A DNA stretch of 35,978 nucleotides from Methylomonas methanica (GTDB taxonomy: Bacteria; Pseudomonadota; Gammaproteobacteria; Methylococcales; Methylomonadaceae), in contig LUUF01000013.1 of NCBI GenBank assembly GCA_001644045.1, positions 1 through 35,978 on the forward strand, in the 5' to 3' direction. Below are positions 1 to 7,889 of the stretch, in pieces (within the stretch, counting starts at the first letter, position 1; the number at the start of each line of letters is the position of its first letter). The notes beneath the pieces are model-generated. The model saw only the letters and a program-made list of their open reading frames with translations, was not told where the DNA came from and did not search any database. Both the position numbers and the translations under genes were made by a program.

Positions 1-179
1 ATTACCCCAGCCCCATGGCGCATCGCTACAGCCTTTACCTGATTCTGGGTGCGCTGTATCTGCTGCTGGTCAGTTTGACCTTACCGTTCCCGATTCCGCC
101 ACAAGCGGTCCCGGTGGGCGTTTTTGTCGTGGCCTATGCTGTCAACGTGCTGTTGGCCAATACGCAAAAGCGCGTATGA
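1..179 (+). CDS. C-terminal part of a small membrane protein (5' end outside window)
   Basis: The frame is open from the left edge and ends at TGA 177-179. An internal ATG at 15 would give a 54-residue protein, but there is no ribosome binding site in view before it, so a longer gene entering from the left is more likely. The visible peptide has two hydrophobic stretches, one of about 17 residues after a short basic head and one near the C terminus, separated by a proline-rich turn (PFPIPPQAVP). It ends with a basic tail (QKRV). This is the pattern of a two-pass inner-membrane segment. I do not recognise the family. It is the only plus-strand gene before position 22082. Confidence 0.5.
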   Translation, partial: YPSPMAHRYSLYLILGALYLLLVSLTLPFPIPPQAVPVGVFVVAYAVNVLLANTQKRV

Positions 180-297
180 ATAAGGCTTTACATCAAATAG
201 ATCAATAACTCGGCATCCCAACGTAATTCGGTAAACATTGAATACTCTCTCCATCCAGCACCCAACATGGGTAACTTCGTCCAAAAGCACGCCGCCT

Positions 298-1446
298 TCA
301 GGCGCGAGAGCAAGGTAAGGAGTCGGTGCAGTGAGCCGCCCGCAGCACCAGTATGTTCCCGAACGTCTGCAAGCCCACTACCTCCTGCAGCACCAACCCG
401 CTGTCGGCGAACAGCCTCCCCCATTCGGCCAGCGTCCGTTCCCGGCCGCGGGTGTTGACGAACATTTGCATGTCGAACGCAGCCATGCCCATGTCGGTCC
501 GGTTGTCCGGCATCACCATCTCCATCACGGCGATGGCGGCGTCGCTAGCGGCCGCTGCTTCCGCGACATGATGTAACGCGGTGATACAGGCTTCGTCGTC
601 GAAGCCATGCAACACAGCGCTCAGCAGGTAAATATCCTTGTCGCTGTGCGCCTTGGGCACGGATTGCAGCAGGTCGCAGGCTTCGAAGCTCATGCGTTGC
701 AGTGCGACACCCTCGCCCTGGCCTTTCCAGAACTGCTCCGCGCCGCGAATGACCTGTTCGCGGTCGGCTACCAGCGCCTTGAGATGCGGATGGCGTTTGA
801 GTATGGCGAGCGATTTTGCGCCCTTGGAGCCGCCGACGTCGATGATGCGCTCGAAGCGCGACCAATCGAAGTCGGTGGCGAAGCTATCGCCGGCCAAGGC
901 TTCCACGCTATCCATCGCCTGCGCGAACAGCGCATCGAATTCCGGGATCCCATCCATATACGAGTAAAACGCCTGCCCGTGTGCCGATTCGAACGGCACG
1001 CCGCCGCCACGCACGCCCTGTTCCAATTGTTCGAACCACGGCCTGCTCATTTCCGGCGAATTGTGCATCAGCACCATCGCCCTTACGCTGTTGGGATGAT
1101 CCTGGCGCAGGCATGACGAAAGTTTGTTGTTTTTGAAACGTCTGTCGGCCACTTCTTCGAACACGCCTATCGCGGCCAGCATGCGCAGCAGGCGATAGAG
1201 CGCATCGGCGTCGGCACCGATGCGTTCGGCCAGGGTTTCGGCGCTCGCTTCGCCATCGGCCAGCGCGCCGGCGATATCCAGCCGCGCGGCGACATATAGC
1301 GCCCGCGATTGCCAGAAAGCCGAACCGATCTGGATCAAGCGGATCGGAGGTGGCACGAGTTTGTTGGGCAGATTTTGCAGCCAGGCGCCGAACCTTGATA
1401 GTTTGGCGAAGCGGCGCACCGCGCCGGCATTCTTTTGCAATGTCAT
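298..1446 (-). CDS. SAM-dependent O-methyltransferase (winged-helix dimerisation type)
   Basis: A 382-residue class I methyltransferase of the O-methyltransferase family 2 type (plant COMT, bacterial CrtF/hydroxyneurosporene methyltransferase relatives). The N-terminal part (about residues 40-110) has the winged-helix dimerisation features ARLDIAGALADG and ADALYRLLRMLAAIGVFEE. The catalytic part carries the SAM-binding loop DVGGSKG and a later LLSAVLHGFDDE segment, where the family usually has a catalytic His. The substrate cannot be told. I start at ATG 1444-1446 rather than the longer open frame to 1497, because it lies one base after the TGA of the upstream tetR gene, which implies translational coupling. 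The two genes probably form one transcript, so the TetR protein likely controls it. Confidence 0.85.
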   Translation of the reverse strand: MTLQKNAGAVRRFAKLSRFGAWLQNLPNKLVPPPIRLIQIGSAFWQSRALYVAARLDIAGALADGEASAETLAERIGADADALYRLLRMLAAIGVFEEVADRRFKNNKLSSCLRQDHPNSVRAMVLMHNSPEMSRPWFEQLEQGVRGGGVPFESAHGQAFYSYMDGIPEFDALFAQAMDSVEALAGDSFATDFDWSRFERIIDVGGSKGAKSLAILKRHPHLKALVADREQVIRGAEQFWKGQGEGVALQRMSFEACDLLQSVPKAHSDKDIYLLSAVLHGFDDEACITALHHVAEAAAASDAAIAVMEMVMPDNRTDMGMAAFDMQMFVNTRGRERTLAEWGRLFADSGLVLQEVVGLQTFGNILVLRAAHCTDSLPCSRA

Positions 1447-1447
1447 G

Positions 1448-2059
1448 TCATGCTCCTGGCTGTGCGATGGCCATTCCCGCCGCCAACAGCTTGCCATTGA
1501 GCGCGGCGAGTTCGTCGAGGAAGGCGTCGTCCATCTGCCCTCCCATCTGTTCCTCGAAAATATCTTTCAACAGCATCGGCATCATCGCAAGGCTGACGAA
1601 AGCCATACGCGCCACGTCGGGATTGATCGCCCGATCGACCTGCCCGCTTGCCTTCAGCTGTTCCAGCCGCCGCGCCCCGCCGCTACGGCCGCGCTCCAGC
1701 AATTGTAGGATGAAACGCCGGCCCGGCCCGTGGTTGAGGGCGAGCACCTTGAGGATGAGTTTGGGAAACTCGGGATGGCGGCGCATGGTGTCGTAATAGA
1801 AGCGCAGGTATTCGACAAAGCCGCCGGCCTCGGACAGTGTATCGCTGTCGAGCATGTCCAGGATGGGCTTGAGCGTCTCGCGGATCATCTCTTCATAAAG
1901 GCCTTCCTTGTTGCCGAAGTAGTAACGGATCATCGAGATGTTTGCGTCGGCCTTCTCGGCGATCATGCGGGTGGTGACCTTGTGGTACTCGTCGGCGAGA
2001 AAACATTCCAACGCCGCCTTGAGTAGGCGCGCATATACCGGGTCGCTAATATCGTTCAT
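1448..2059 (-). CDS. TetR/AcrR family transcriptional regulator
   Basis: A 203-residue repressor-type protein. The N-terminal helix-turn-helix (about residues 8-55) is clear: LLKAALECFLADEYHKVTTR, then IAEKADANISMIRYYFGNKEGLYEEM, with the typical YYFGNKEGLY recognition-helix end. The rest is the helical ligand-binding and dimer domain with no similarity I can name. A good AGGAG site lies 8 nt before the ATG. It is the first gene of a two-gene unit with the O-methyltransferase, whose start codon follows one base after this stop. TetR proteins of this size normally repress their own operon and respond to a small ligand; that role here is inferred from position only. Confidence 0.9.
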   Translation of the reverse strand: MNDISDPVYARLLKAALECFLADEYHKVTTRMIAEKADANISMIRYYFGNKEGLYEEMIRETLKPILDMLDSDTLSEAGGFVEYLRFYYDTMRRHPEFPKLILKVLALNHGPGRRFILQLLERGRSGGARRLEQLKASGQVDRAINPDVARMAFVSLAMMPMLLKDIFEEQMGGQMDDAFLDELAALNGKLLAAGMAIAQPGA

Positions 2060-2176
2060 CGTAAAACTCCTGCATGTCGTGATGGCGGCAGGTTAGCACC
2101 GGCGGCTCAGGGGCTCTAGCGTTTTCGCCAATCAAGATGCGGGGTTTGATTGAACGGCAACGTCATCCGTCCGTAG

Positions 2177-2791
2177 TCAGCGTAGCAAGCGAACCCCGAG
2201 CAGCATACAGCCCACCGCAAAGGTGAAAATACCGGCGATCGACACGAACACCGAAATCGCTGGCCCCAACGCATAAACCACTGCACCAACGAAGATCAAC
2301 ACCGCCGAGGGTTTGGGATAGACAGCCGAACGATACAGCGACAGACAAAACAGCACGATGCCGATCAATATCGTCGCGGAGGCCGAAATTCTAAACGCCA
2401 AGACCGCCGGATCGTTTTTTATGATGGCGTCCCGTAACAGGAAGGCAGTTTCCGGATAGCGGGCGATGACGGGATAGAGAAACAACTCCCACGTGACTTT
2501 GCATGCCTGCAACACATAAGCCGCCTCGACGAATAAAAAACCGACGGCGCCCTGCCAACCGACCGTGGCACGCATTTTGGCATAAACGGCATAGAAGCCG
2601 ACCAGCAACGCTAAAACGCCGGCGAAGGCTGTAGCGGCTAAAGGCACCCAGCCTGGGCTGCGCACCACATCGGCATAGTCGAAGGTTCCCGTCCCTAACG
2701 GTAATAAAATCGGGAACAAGACCGCATAGACGCTGAGCAGCAATGCTCCCACGATGATGGAGAGGCCGCCGAGTTTTTCGAAAATGTGCAT
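2177..2791 (-). CDS. Conserved-looking six-helix integral membrane protein, function unknown
   Basis: A 204-residue protein made almost entirely of hydrophobic segments. I count about six membrane helices, at roughly residues 8-30, 50-70, 80-98, 130-150, 160-178 and 180-200. The short loops are mostly polar, for example RYPETAFLLRDAIIKNDPA. There is no enzymatic motif, no signal for a transporter family I know, and no good Shine-Dalgarno sequence before the ATG at 2791. It stands alone between the tetR promoter region and the monooxygenase/GST pair, all on the same strand. I cannot assign a function; a DUF-type membrane protein is the safest description. Confidence 0.7.
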   Translation of the reverse strand: MHIFEKLGGLSIIVGALLLSVYAVLFPILLPLGTGTFDYADVVRSPGWVPLAATAFAGVLALLVGFYAVYAKMRATVGWQGAVGFLFVEAAYVLQACKVTWELFLYPVIARYPETAFLLRDAIIKNDPAVLAFRISASATILIGIVLFCLSLYRSAVYPKPSAVLIFVGAVVYALGPAISVFVSIAGIFTFAVGCMLLGVRLLR

Positions 2792-2890
2792 GTTGTGTTT
2801 GCCTAAATATTGGGGCGTTGGTCGAGGTCGATAAAGGCCATAGCGATTGTCATAGGAGTAGCGCTTTCCTCGCGAACATAGGAAGAAGTG

Positions 2891-3193
2891 TCAGAGGTGA
2901 TTTTCCATCACCAGCGAGTAATGTTCTACCGTCGGAAACGGTTCATAGAAGTGATGCAGTAAGGCACGCCATTCGTCGTATTGGATTGAGCCGCGAAAGC
3001 CTTCGGTATGATCCTCCAGCGAATCCCAATTGACCAACAATACATATCGGTTGGGATGTTCGATGCAGCGCTGTAATTGATGCGAAACATAGCCGCTCAT
3101 CGAGGCGATAATGTCTGAAGCCTTACGAAAGGCAGTCTCAAACTCCAGCTCCCGTCCGGCAATGACGTTGAGTGTTGCAACTTCCAAAATCAT
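2891..3193 (-). CDS. Antibiotic biosynthesis monooxygenase (ABM) fold protein
   Basis: A 100-residue single-domain dimeric ferredoxin-like protein of the ABM type. The start MILEVATLNV and the following E-x-EFE helix, then a central VLLVNWDSLEDHTEGF strand-helix segment, are typical of this family. The WDSLEDH motif is its usual signature. Known members act as small cofactor-free monooxygenases or bind quinone or heme products, but most are uncharacterised. Two starts are possible. ATG 3193 is preceded by AGAG and gives the usual family length. An ATG at 3217 overlaps the TAA of the upstream GST gene (TAATG) and would add eight residues by coupling. Either way the gene is read with the GST. 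Confidence 0.8.
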   Translation of the reverse strand: MILEVATLNVIAGRELEFETAFRKASDIIASMSGYVSHQLQRCIEHPNRYVLLVNWDSLEDHTEGFRGSIQYDEWRALLHHFYEPFPTVEHYSLVMENHL

Positions 3194-3216
3194 TTTTTCT
3201 CTACTTGCCAGCGGCA

Positions 3217-3861
3217 TTAAAACGTTTGCCGAGCATACAGCTCATCAAACGAGGTCATGATATATTCGCGGAAAGCTTTACGTTCGAAAAGCGCACCGTA
3301 CCATCTGCGAACATTAGGTATTTCCGGAGTGGGAGTACCCATTTCAAAATATCGATAAAGCGAGGTGGCGACGGGAATATCGCCCATACTGAACGCATCG
3401 CCCGCCACAAAAGCCTGTTCGGCAAGATGCGCATCCAAGAGGGCAAAATGTTTTTGGCAACGCAACGAGGCATGCTGAATTTTCTGCTGATCCCGTAGCG
3501 CCTCCGGGGTCCGGTAAAATCCCCAAAACAAATCCAGAAAATCGGGCTGCAGTGTTGCCAGCTCCCAGTCCATCCAGCGCTCCGCCAACGAACGTTTTGC
3601 GGGCGCTTCGGCCCATAAATGATCTCGACTGTAATTGGCGCACAAATAGCGGACGATGCTGTTGGACTCCCAAACTGTCAGGTTGTCATCGACCAACACC
3701 GGAATACGACCATGCGGATTCATGGCTAGAAAATCGGGCTGATCGAGACCGCCCGCACTGCCGCTGGCATCAATATGCTGATATGCCAAACCCAGCTCAC
3801 CAATAGTCCATAACACCTTCTGCACATTGTATGCGCTACGTCTTCCCCAAATTTTAATCAT
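3217..3861 (-). CDS. Glutathione S-transferase family protein
   Basis: A 214-residue cytosolic GST. The thioredoxin-like N-terminal domain (about 1-80) starts MIKIWGRRSAYNVQKVLW; the GRxxSxNVQKVLW pattern holds the glutathione-activating residue region. It continues with NPHGRIPVLVDD (cis-proline) and ESNSIVRYL (gamma-glutamyl contact). The helical C-terminal domain follows (WMDWELATLQPDFLDLFWGF, VAGDAFSMGDIPVATSLYRY, PNVRRWYGAL). It would conjugate or reduce electrophiles with glutathione in the cytoplasm; the substrate is unknown. The stop overlaps a possible start of the ABM gene, so the two are likely co-transcribed. A long structured intergenic element lies just upstream of its start. 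Confidence 0.9.
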   Translation of the reverse strand: MIKIWGRRSAYNVQKVLWTIGELGLAYQHIDASGSAGGLDQPDFLAMNPHGRIPVLVDDNLTVWESNSIVRYLCANYSRDHLWAEAPAKRSLAERWMDWELATLQPDFLDLFWGFYRTPEALRDQQKIQHASLRCQKHFALLDAHLAEQAFVAGDAFSMGDIPVATSLYRYFEMGTPTPEIPNVRRWYGALFERKAFREYIMTSFDELYARQTF

Positions 3862-3880
3862 GTTCTGGCGACTCCTTGAC

Positions 3881-4160
3881 GCCTATCAACCTTCGCTGCG
3901 AAACCTTGGAAACGAAGCGTTAGCGAGTGAAGGTTGAGTAGTCCCTGGAAGCCGTAGCGCCGGGCGGTTTTTCGACTAGAAAAACTGCAAGGCCTCGCGA
4001 AACGGCGTCGAGTCATGCGAGAGCCAAGGCTTTGATCCCCTTGTTGGGTCAAAGCCGAGGTGACGCGGACGGCCCAGGGCCGCCGCAGGCAAACACGTGG
4101 CGGTGTAGGTGCGATTGCTAGCCAGGGATGGCTAGCAATCTTTCCCGCCGGAGGCCGACA
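3881..4160. repeat. ~280-bp intergenic element with several perfect stem-loops
   Basis: This gap between hemG and the GST gene is packed with inverted repeats. CAACCTTC (3887-3894) pairs with GAAGGTTG (3929-3936). GGCTTTGA (4028-4035) pairs with TCAAAGCC (4049-4056), extended by CCC/GGG. GGCCC pairs with GGGCC around 4071-4081. GATTGCTAGCC (4113-4123) pairs perfectly with GGCTAGCAATC (4130-4140) across a six-base loop. GGCGG (4099-4103) can pair with CCGCC (4145-4149) around that hairpin. The element is GC-rich and has no convincing gene; a 64-codon frame inside it on the minus strand looks accidental. It resembles a REP/MITE-type dispersed element or a structured RNA. No second copy is in the window. 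Confidence 0.6.
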
Positions 4161-4219
4161 CTCGCCGATCTAATTTTTTCATGAAATCGACATCGTCGAA
4201 TTGAGAATAATATAACTGC

Positions 4220-4747
4220 CTACATTAGGCAGATACGTTGCGCAAAGGCATTCACACTTTCCCAATCGGTAAACTCGGCCACGGTAGTTGGGTTGGTAGG
4301 TCCGTTAGTCATCCACATGATGCAGCGGATGATATGTCGATCTAAGAAACTGCAGTTTGGATAGTCAATTCTTCCGGCAAAAACCGCCAGCTCACAAGGC
4401 TGCCAAGCGGATTTTTTCAGAAATTTTTTGATATAAGGATTTGTTTCCGCGCGATTTTTATCGGGCTTTCTTGCCGACAAGTTGACCGAGAAAAATGCAC
4501 TGGGTTTGTTGACCAGGACCACATGATTTCGCCTCACCCATTCGTATACCTGTGACTGGTAATTACCGTAACGAATACTGCCTCCGACCACTATTTTATC
4601 GACTCCATCCAGTGCTGTCTCCGGTGTATCGCCTATCGAAACCAACGTTACCAAATGCTCTTGCTGTTCGATGAATTGTTGTAGATGCTGGCAAATACTT
4701 AGTGTGTGCCCATCGGTAGTCGAATAAACAATCAGAATTTTAGCCAT
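4220..4747 (-). CDS. hemG: Menaquinone-dependent protoporphyrinogen IX dehydrogenase
   Basis: A 175-residue flavodoxin-fold protein matching HemG. The N terminus MAKILIVYSTTDGHTLSIC is the FMN phosphate-binding loop. GGSIRYGNYQ follows at about 55-64. The HemG-specific middle and end are easy to see: FFSVNLSARKPDKN, ETNPYIKKFL, AVFAGRIDYPNCSFLDRHIIR, IMWMTNGPTNPTT and EFTDWESVNAFA. In HemG the long insertion loop and an electron-accepting quinone permit oxidation of protoporphyrinogen IX to protoporphyrin IX in heme synthesis, at the inner membrane face. The gene stands alone; the next genes on either side are unrelated. A weak AAGGA lies rather far from the ATG. Confidence 0.92.
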   Translation of the reverse strand: MAKILIVYSTTDGHTLSICQHLQQFIEQQEHLVTLVSIGDTPETALDGVDKIVVGGSIRYGNYQSQVYEWVRRNHVVLVNKPSAFFSVNLSARKPDKNRAETNPYIKKFLKKSAWQPCELAVFAGRIDYPNCSFLDRHIIRCIMWMTNGPTNPTTVAEFTDWESVNAFAQRICLM

Positions 4748-4795
4748 CAGAGCACACTAGTCCTTATCGACCAGAAAAATGAAGTAACCCGCCAA

Positions 4796-5197
4796 TCAGC
4801 GCTGGCGATCCGCCGGATGATTGATACCGTCACCGGTTCGCACTTCGCCCAAATCAAACGGATTAACACCTTCCAGGCAACCGACGTTGTAGCCGTACTG
4901 GCTAGGCATCGAACGGCGTTGATGGTGGGTATAGATGCCGCAATTCGAACAAAAATAATGTTTGGCGCTCATGGTGTTGAATTGATAAAGCTTTAAGTGC
5001 TCTTGACCCTTAACGACCCTGATTCCCAATAGCGGAACCGATGCCATAATGGCGCCTTTGCGACGGCATAGCGAGCAATCACAACGGCGCGGATCGACGA
5101 TGCCGTCGGGAAGATCGAGTTCGAGTTCTACCGCGCCGCAATGGCATGTTGCGCGGTGTTTGGCGTTGATGGTCGTATTACCAACTTTTTTGATCAT
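4796..5197 (-). CDS. GFA (glutathione-dependent formaldehyde-activating enzyme-like) family protein
   Basis: A 133-residue zinc protein of the GFA/CENP-V fold. The cysteines that hold the zinc ions are all visible: C18 and C20 in CHCGAVE, C39, C41 and C44 in CDCSLCRRKG, and C83 and C86 in FCSNCGIYTHH. The family name comes from Gfa of Paracoccus, proposed to speed S-hydroxymethylglutathione formation, but most members have no proven activity. In a one-carbon metabolising host a formaldehyde role would be attractive but is not shown here. It lies 48 bp before hemG and 97 bp after the next GST gene on the same strand, without overlap. Confidence 0.88.
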   Translation of the reverse strand: MIKKVGNTTINAKHRATCHCGAVELELDLPDGIVDPRRCDCSLCRRKGAIMASVPLLGIRVVKGQEHLKLYQFNTMSAKHYFCSNCGIYTHHQRRSMPSQYGYNVGCLEGVNPFDLGEVRTGDGINHPADRQR

Positions 5198-5294
5198 ATC
5201 GTTGTCGACGCTTGGGTTTTAGTTGATGGTTCTAATGCTTTATGACGGCGCGATTGGCGTATTTCATGAGATTGCCTAAATTCTACAGCCGAGG

Positions 5295-5984
5295 TTACAA
5301 GCCAGTTGCACGATAGTCATTTAGCCAAGTGCCCGCGTTTCGCGCCATCTGCTCGTGTTTTTCATCCCGCCATGTCTCGCTTAGCGCAGCCGCATACCAG
5401 TCACTTATGGCCGGCAAGGCCAGCAAACGATCGACGTAGGTTCGGCAAGCCGGGGCCAACTCCAGTCCATAGGTTTGTACGCGAAACGCGACGGGCGCAA
5501 AGAAAGCGTCCACGGCGGTAAATGCCGGCCCAGCCAGATAGGGTCCGCCAAAGAGGGTAAGGCCCTCCAGCCATAATTCATTCAGTCGAGCCATATCCTT
5601 TTCTAACGCCGGCGGACGCGATGCAATACGAATCCGTAGCCCGCAATTCATCGTGCAACACTCGCGCAGAACCTGAAACCCCGAGTGCATTTCCGCAACC
5701 GCGCAACGCGCCCAGGTTCGCGCCGAGGCTTCGGCTGGCCAAACCGCCAGGGTTCGCTCAGCCAAGTATTCGGTAATCGCCAGCGAATCCCAAACGACTA
5801 TTTCGCCGTCGATCAAACAGGGTACTTTTCCGGTCGGCGAAAAACTATGGAATGGGTTGGTTTCATCCGTACCGGCAAAAGGCACGAGTTTTTCAATAAA
5901 CGGAATGTCGAGTTCACGCATCAGTATCCAGGGCCTTAGCGACCATGAGGAGTAGTTTTTATTGGCAATGTAGAGTTCGAACAT
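5295..5984 (-). CDS. Glutathione S-transferase family protein (YfcF/MaiA-like)
   Basis: A 229-residue GST distinct from the one at 3217. The N terminus has the NKNYSSWSLRPWILMREL pattern, in which the SSWS segment supplies the catalytic Ser. SPTGKVPCLIDG then gives the cis-Pro, and VWDSLAITEYLAE gives the gamma-glutamyl contact. The C-terminal helical domain contains GPYLAGPAFTAVDAFFAPVAFR. This pattern is common in proteobacterial GSTs related to E. coli YfcF and to maleylacetoacetate isomerases; the actual substrate is unknown. A good AGAGGA site precedes the ATG at 5984. It is read in the same direction as its neighbours but has 85-97 bp gaps on both sides, so it may have its own promoter. 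Confidence 0.88.
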   Translation of the reverse strand: MFELYIANKNYSSWSLRPWILMRELDIPFIEKLVPFAGTDETNPFHSFSPTGKVPCLIDGEIVVWDSLAITEYLAERTLAVWPAEASARTWARCAVAEMHSGFQVLRECCTMNCGLRIRIASRPPALEKDMARLNELWLEGLTLFGGPYLAGPAFTAVDAFFAPVAFRVQTYGLELAPACRTYVDRLLALPAISDWYAAALSETWRDEKHEQMARNAGTWLNDYRATGL

Positions 5985-6069
5985 GATCGACTTATCCTCT
6001 TGGTTTCTTAAACGTTGATTTTGGCACTTCGCGCAAGCCCGGCGGAAAATTGGTCAGCCGTTCGTCACC

Positions 6070-7116
6070 CTATTTCTGAGCAAGGGGTTTCGCAAACTCG
6101 CTCACGACACCGACAAATTCATCGGCTTGATCCTGCATGATGAAATGACCGCTGTTGCCGACGACGATATGCCGTGAATGGCTGGACAAATGGGTCAGAT
6201 CGTCCTGCTCTGCCTGTTGAATTCTGGCAAGCACCTTTTCCGTTTCGACATCTTTGCCCGTTCTCGCCGCTTCGCGCGCGACGAAATCCGGGCTCACCAG
6301 ATTACCGGCGGTTAGTACCAATAACGGCAGATTGCCTAAGCTGCCTGGAGGCGGTGTGGCAGGATCGAGTCCTTCGCGCATCACGGTAATTTCATTGACC
6401 ACCGCGTGAGCGGTGGCGGTGCGATTCTGTAGCGCCGTTTTCGCGACAAGGATTTCAGCCGGCAGCTTGGAAGGCCGGCGGTCGGCATCGGCAATCCCCA
6501 ATAATCTGACGATACCAAGCCGCGACAACGGTTCGGCAATGGCAATCTGCAGGGCTTGCTTCCGATAATCCCACGCAGCATGGGGATACCCATGCATGGG
6601 GCTTTGCTCATGCGTCGAATCGACCAGGACGATACCCTGCGTCTGTTCGGGAAACCGGTGATAGAAAGCGCGCACATAGATGCCGCCACGGGAATGGCCG
6701 ACCAGCACAACCGGAGGCGAAATGCCCGCATTGTTCAGTAGCGTATGCAGGTTTTCGGCGACCTCGTCCGGTTGGATGGCGGCGTCTATCGGATCGCTCC
6801 AGCCCAGTCCGGGGCGATCATAGGCGCAAACGCGCATGTGTTCTGCAAGCTTGGCGTGAACCGGATGCCAACTCAACACGTTTTCGCCAAGACCTGCTTC
6901 GAGAACCAACGTCGGAGAACCCGAACCCATACAGTAAAGATGGAGGTTCACGCCATGCACTGAAATCATGCGCCCCGGCGGCGGGAATGCGGCTAGGTCG
7001 GCCTCGGTTCTTTCGGCTTGGTAGACGGCTCCCACCAACGCGGCAAGACATGCGATTGCCAAGCCGAACAGCAAGTAACGCAAACGCCGCGATAATACGA
7101 TTGTCATGTCAGCCAT
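6070..7116 (-). CDS. Membrane-anchored alpha/beta hydrolase
   Basis: A 348-residue alpha/beta hydrolase with an N-terminal membrane anchor (basic RRLRYLLF then a hydrophobic run to about residue 30). The fold signals are the nucleophile elbow VGHSRGG with S142, the conserved CAYDRPGLGWSD segment (about 97-108) and a C-terminal GNSGHF with the likely catalytic H324. The catalytic domain would face the periplasm or remain membrane-bound. Substrate unknown. There is no Shine-Dalgarno sequence before ATG 7116: a repeat (AGGTTGGA at 7121-7128) ends four bases upstream of the start codon. An ATG at 7107 is an alternative start, equally without a site. The repeat may have replaced the native leader. 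Confidence 0.85.
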   Translation of the reverse strand: MADMTIVLSRRLRYLLFGLAIACLAALVGAVYQAERTEADLAAFPPPGRMISVHGVNLHLYCMGSGSPTLVLEAGLGENVLSWHPVHAKLAEHMRVCAYDRPGLGWSDPIDAAIQPDEVAENLHTLLNNAGISPPVVLVGHSRGGIYVRAFYHRFPEQTQGIVLVDSTHEQSPMHGYPHAAWDYRKQALQIAIAEPLSRLGIVRLLGIADADRRPSKLPAEILVAKTALQNRTATAHAVVNEITVMREGLDPATPPPGSLGNLPLLVLTAGNLVSPDFVAREAARTGKDVETEKVLARIQQAEQDDLTHLSSHSRHIVVGNSGHFIMQDQADEFVGVVSEFAKPLAQK

Positions 7117-7120
7117 CGGA

Positions 7121-7193
7121 AGGTTGGATTATGCGAGCAAAGCGAACAAAAATCCGAACGGTTGCAGGGTTTCAACTTGCGATCCTCCAACCT
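7121..7193. repeat. Inverted repeat element with AGGTTGGA/TCCAACCT ends
   Basis: AGGTTGGA (7121-7128) and its exact reverse complement TCCAACCT (7186-7193) bracket a 57-base core. The core contains GCGAGCAAAGCGAAC, reminiscent of the short dispersed GTAGGTTGGATTAGCG-type repeats found in many proteobacterial genomes (from general knowledge, not checked). The element overlaps the last codons of the DUF6624 gene, providing its ending and stop codon, and it abuts the start codon of the hydrolase gene. It therefore fills the whole gap between the two genes. Confidence 0.55.
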
Positions 7194-7777
7194 ACGGAAT
7201 AAAGCCATTTTTGATATTGCTCGTCTAGATCGGGTGGTGTCGGAATATTCTCGCGCGTGCTTTGCGCCGTTAATTCGGCGGTTCTTTCCTCGATGGTGTT
7301 CAAGCCGACCGCAAGCCGTCGATCGTTAACAGTTTCCGGATTTTCGATTGGATAAGGTTCGAGTTCTCCGTTGTTATTCGGCTGGAATTGAGTCCCGTAA
7401 CATTGAGGTTTTCCCTCATACATGCGAATGCGGTCTTCCAGAAACGCAACTTGCCAAGGCATCACGTCGTTGCTGGCAGCGGCTTGCTTCAGCAAAGATA
7501 GGCAATGCCGCATGAATGGGGGATTGCCGATGGCATGTTGCGCGATCAACCAGGCCGCCCACGCTCCCTCCTCGCCCACCAGACTGTTTCCGGGCCAACC
7601 ATATTGGTCCATGATGGCCGTCAGGCGAGCGGCATTGCTGATATGTACGGCTTCCATATGCGGGTGATAGAGAGCGTGGCCTAGAGAGCCATCGGCGACC
7701 AACGCCTCCCGTACTGAAAGGTCGTTTTTTGCCATTGCCACCAGTTCCTGGCTTAACATTTCGTTTGAATGGTGCAT
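7172..7777 (-). CDS. DUF6624 family protein, C terminus supplied by a repeat
   Basis: A 201-residue soluble protein. The middle shows the pattern of the DUF6624 family: GWPGNSLVGEEGAWAAWLIAQHA, then FLEDRIRMYEGKPQCYGTQF, followed by a PIENPETVNDRRLAVGL segment. No catalytic role is established for the family. The last residues (SVGWRIAS) and the stop codon are read from an inverted repeat that continues to the next gene, so the native C terminus may have been lost or replaced. The start ATG 7777 has only a weak AGAG before it. It is followed by the membrane-anchored hydrolase 55 bp later on the same strand. Confidence 0.75.
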   Translation of the reverse strand: MHHSNEMLSQELVAMAKNDLSVREALVADGSLGHALYHPHMEAVHISNAARLTAIMDQYGWPGNSLVGEEGAWAAWLIAQHAIGNPPFMRHCLSLLKQAAASNDVMPWQVAFLEDRIRMYEGKPQCYGTQFQPNNNGELEPYPIENPETVNDRRLAVGLNTIEERTAELTAQSTRENIPTPPDLDEQYQKWLYSVGWRIAS

Positions 7778-7889
7778 CGGGGCTCTGTTTTGGCAATTAG
7801 TAAGAGGCGCTTCAGCTTGTGCCCACCGGTGAACGATCTGCCGCGCGCCACGTACCCGGCTGCCAATCAGCGTCGAACACTAATCTGCT

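Noticed and set aside
607..1116. Plus-strand 169-codon frame antisense to the O-methyltransferase gene
   Set aside because: No ribosome binding site or domain; it lies wholly inside a gene with clear methyltransferase motifs.
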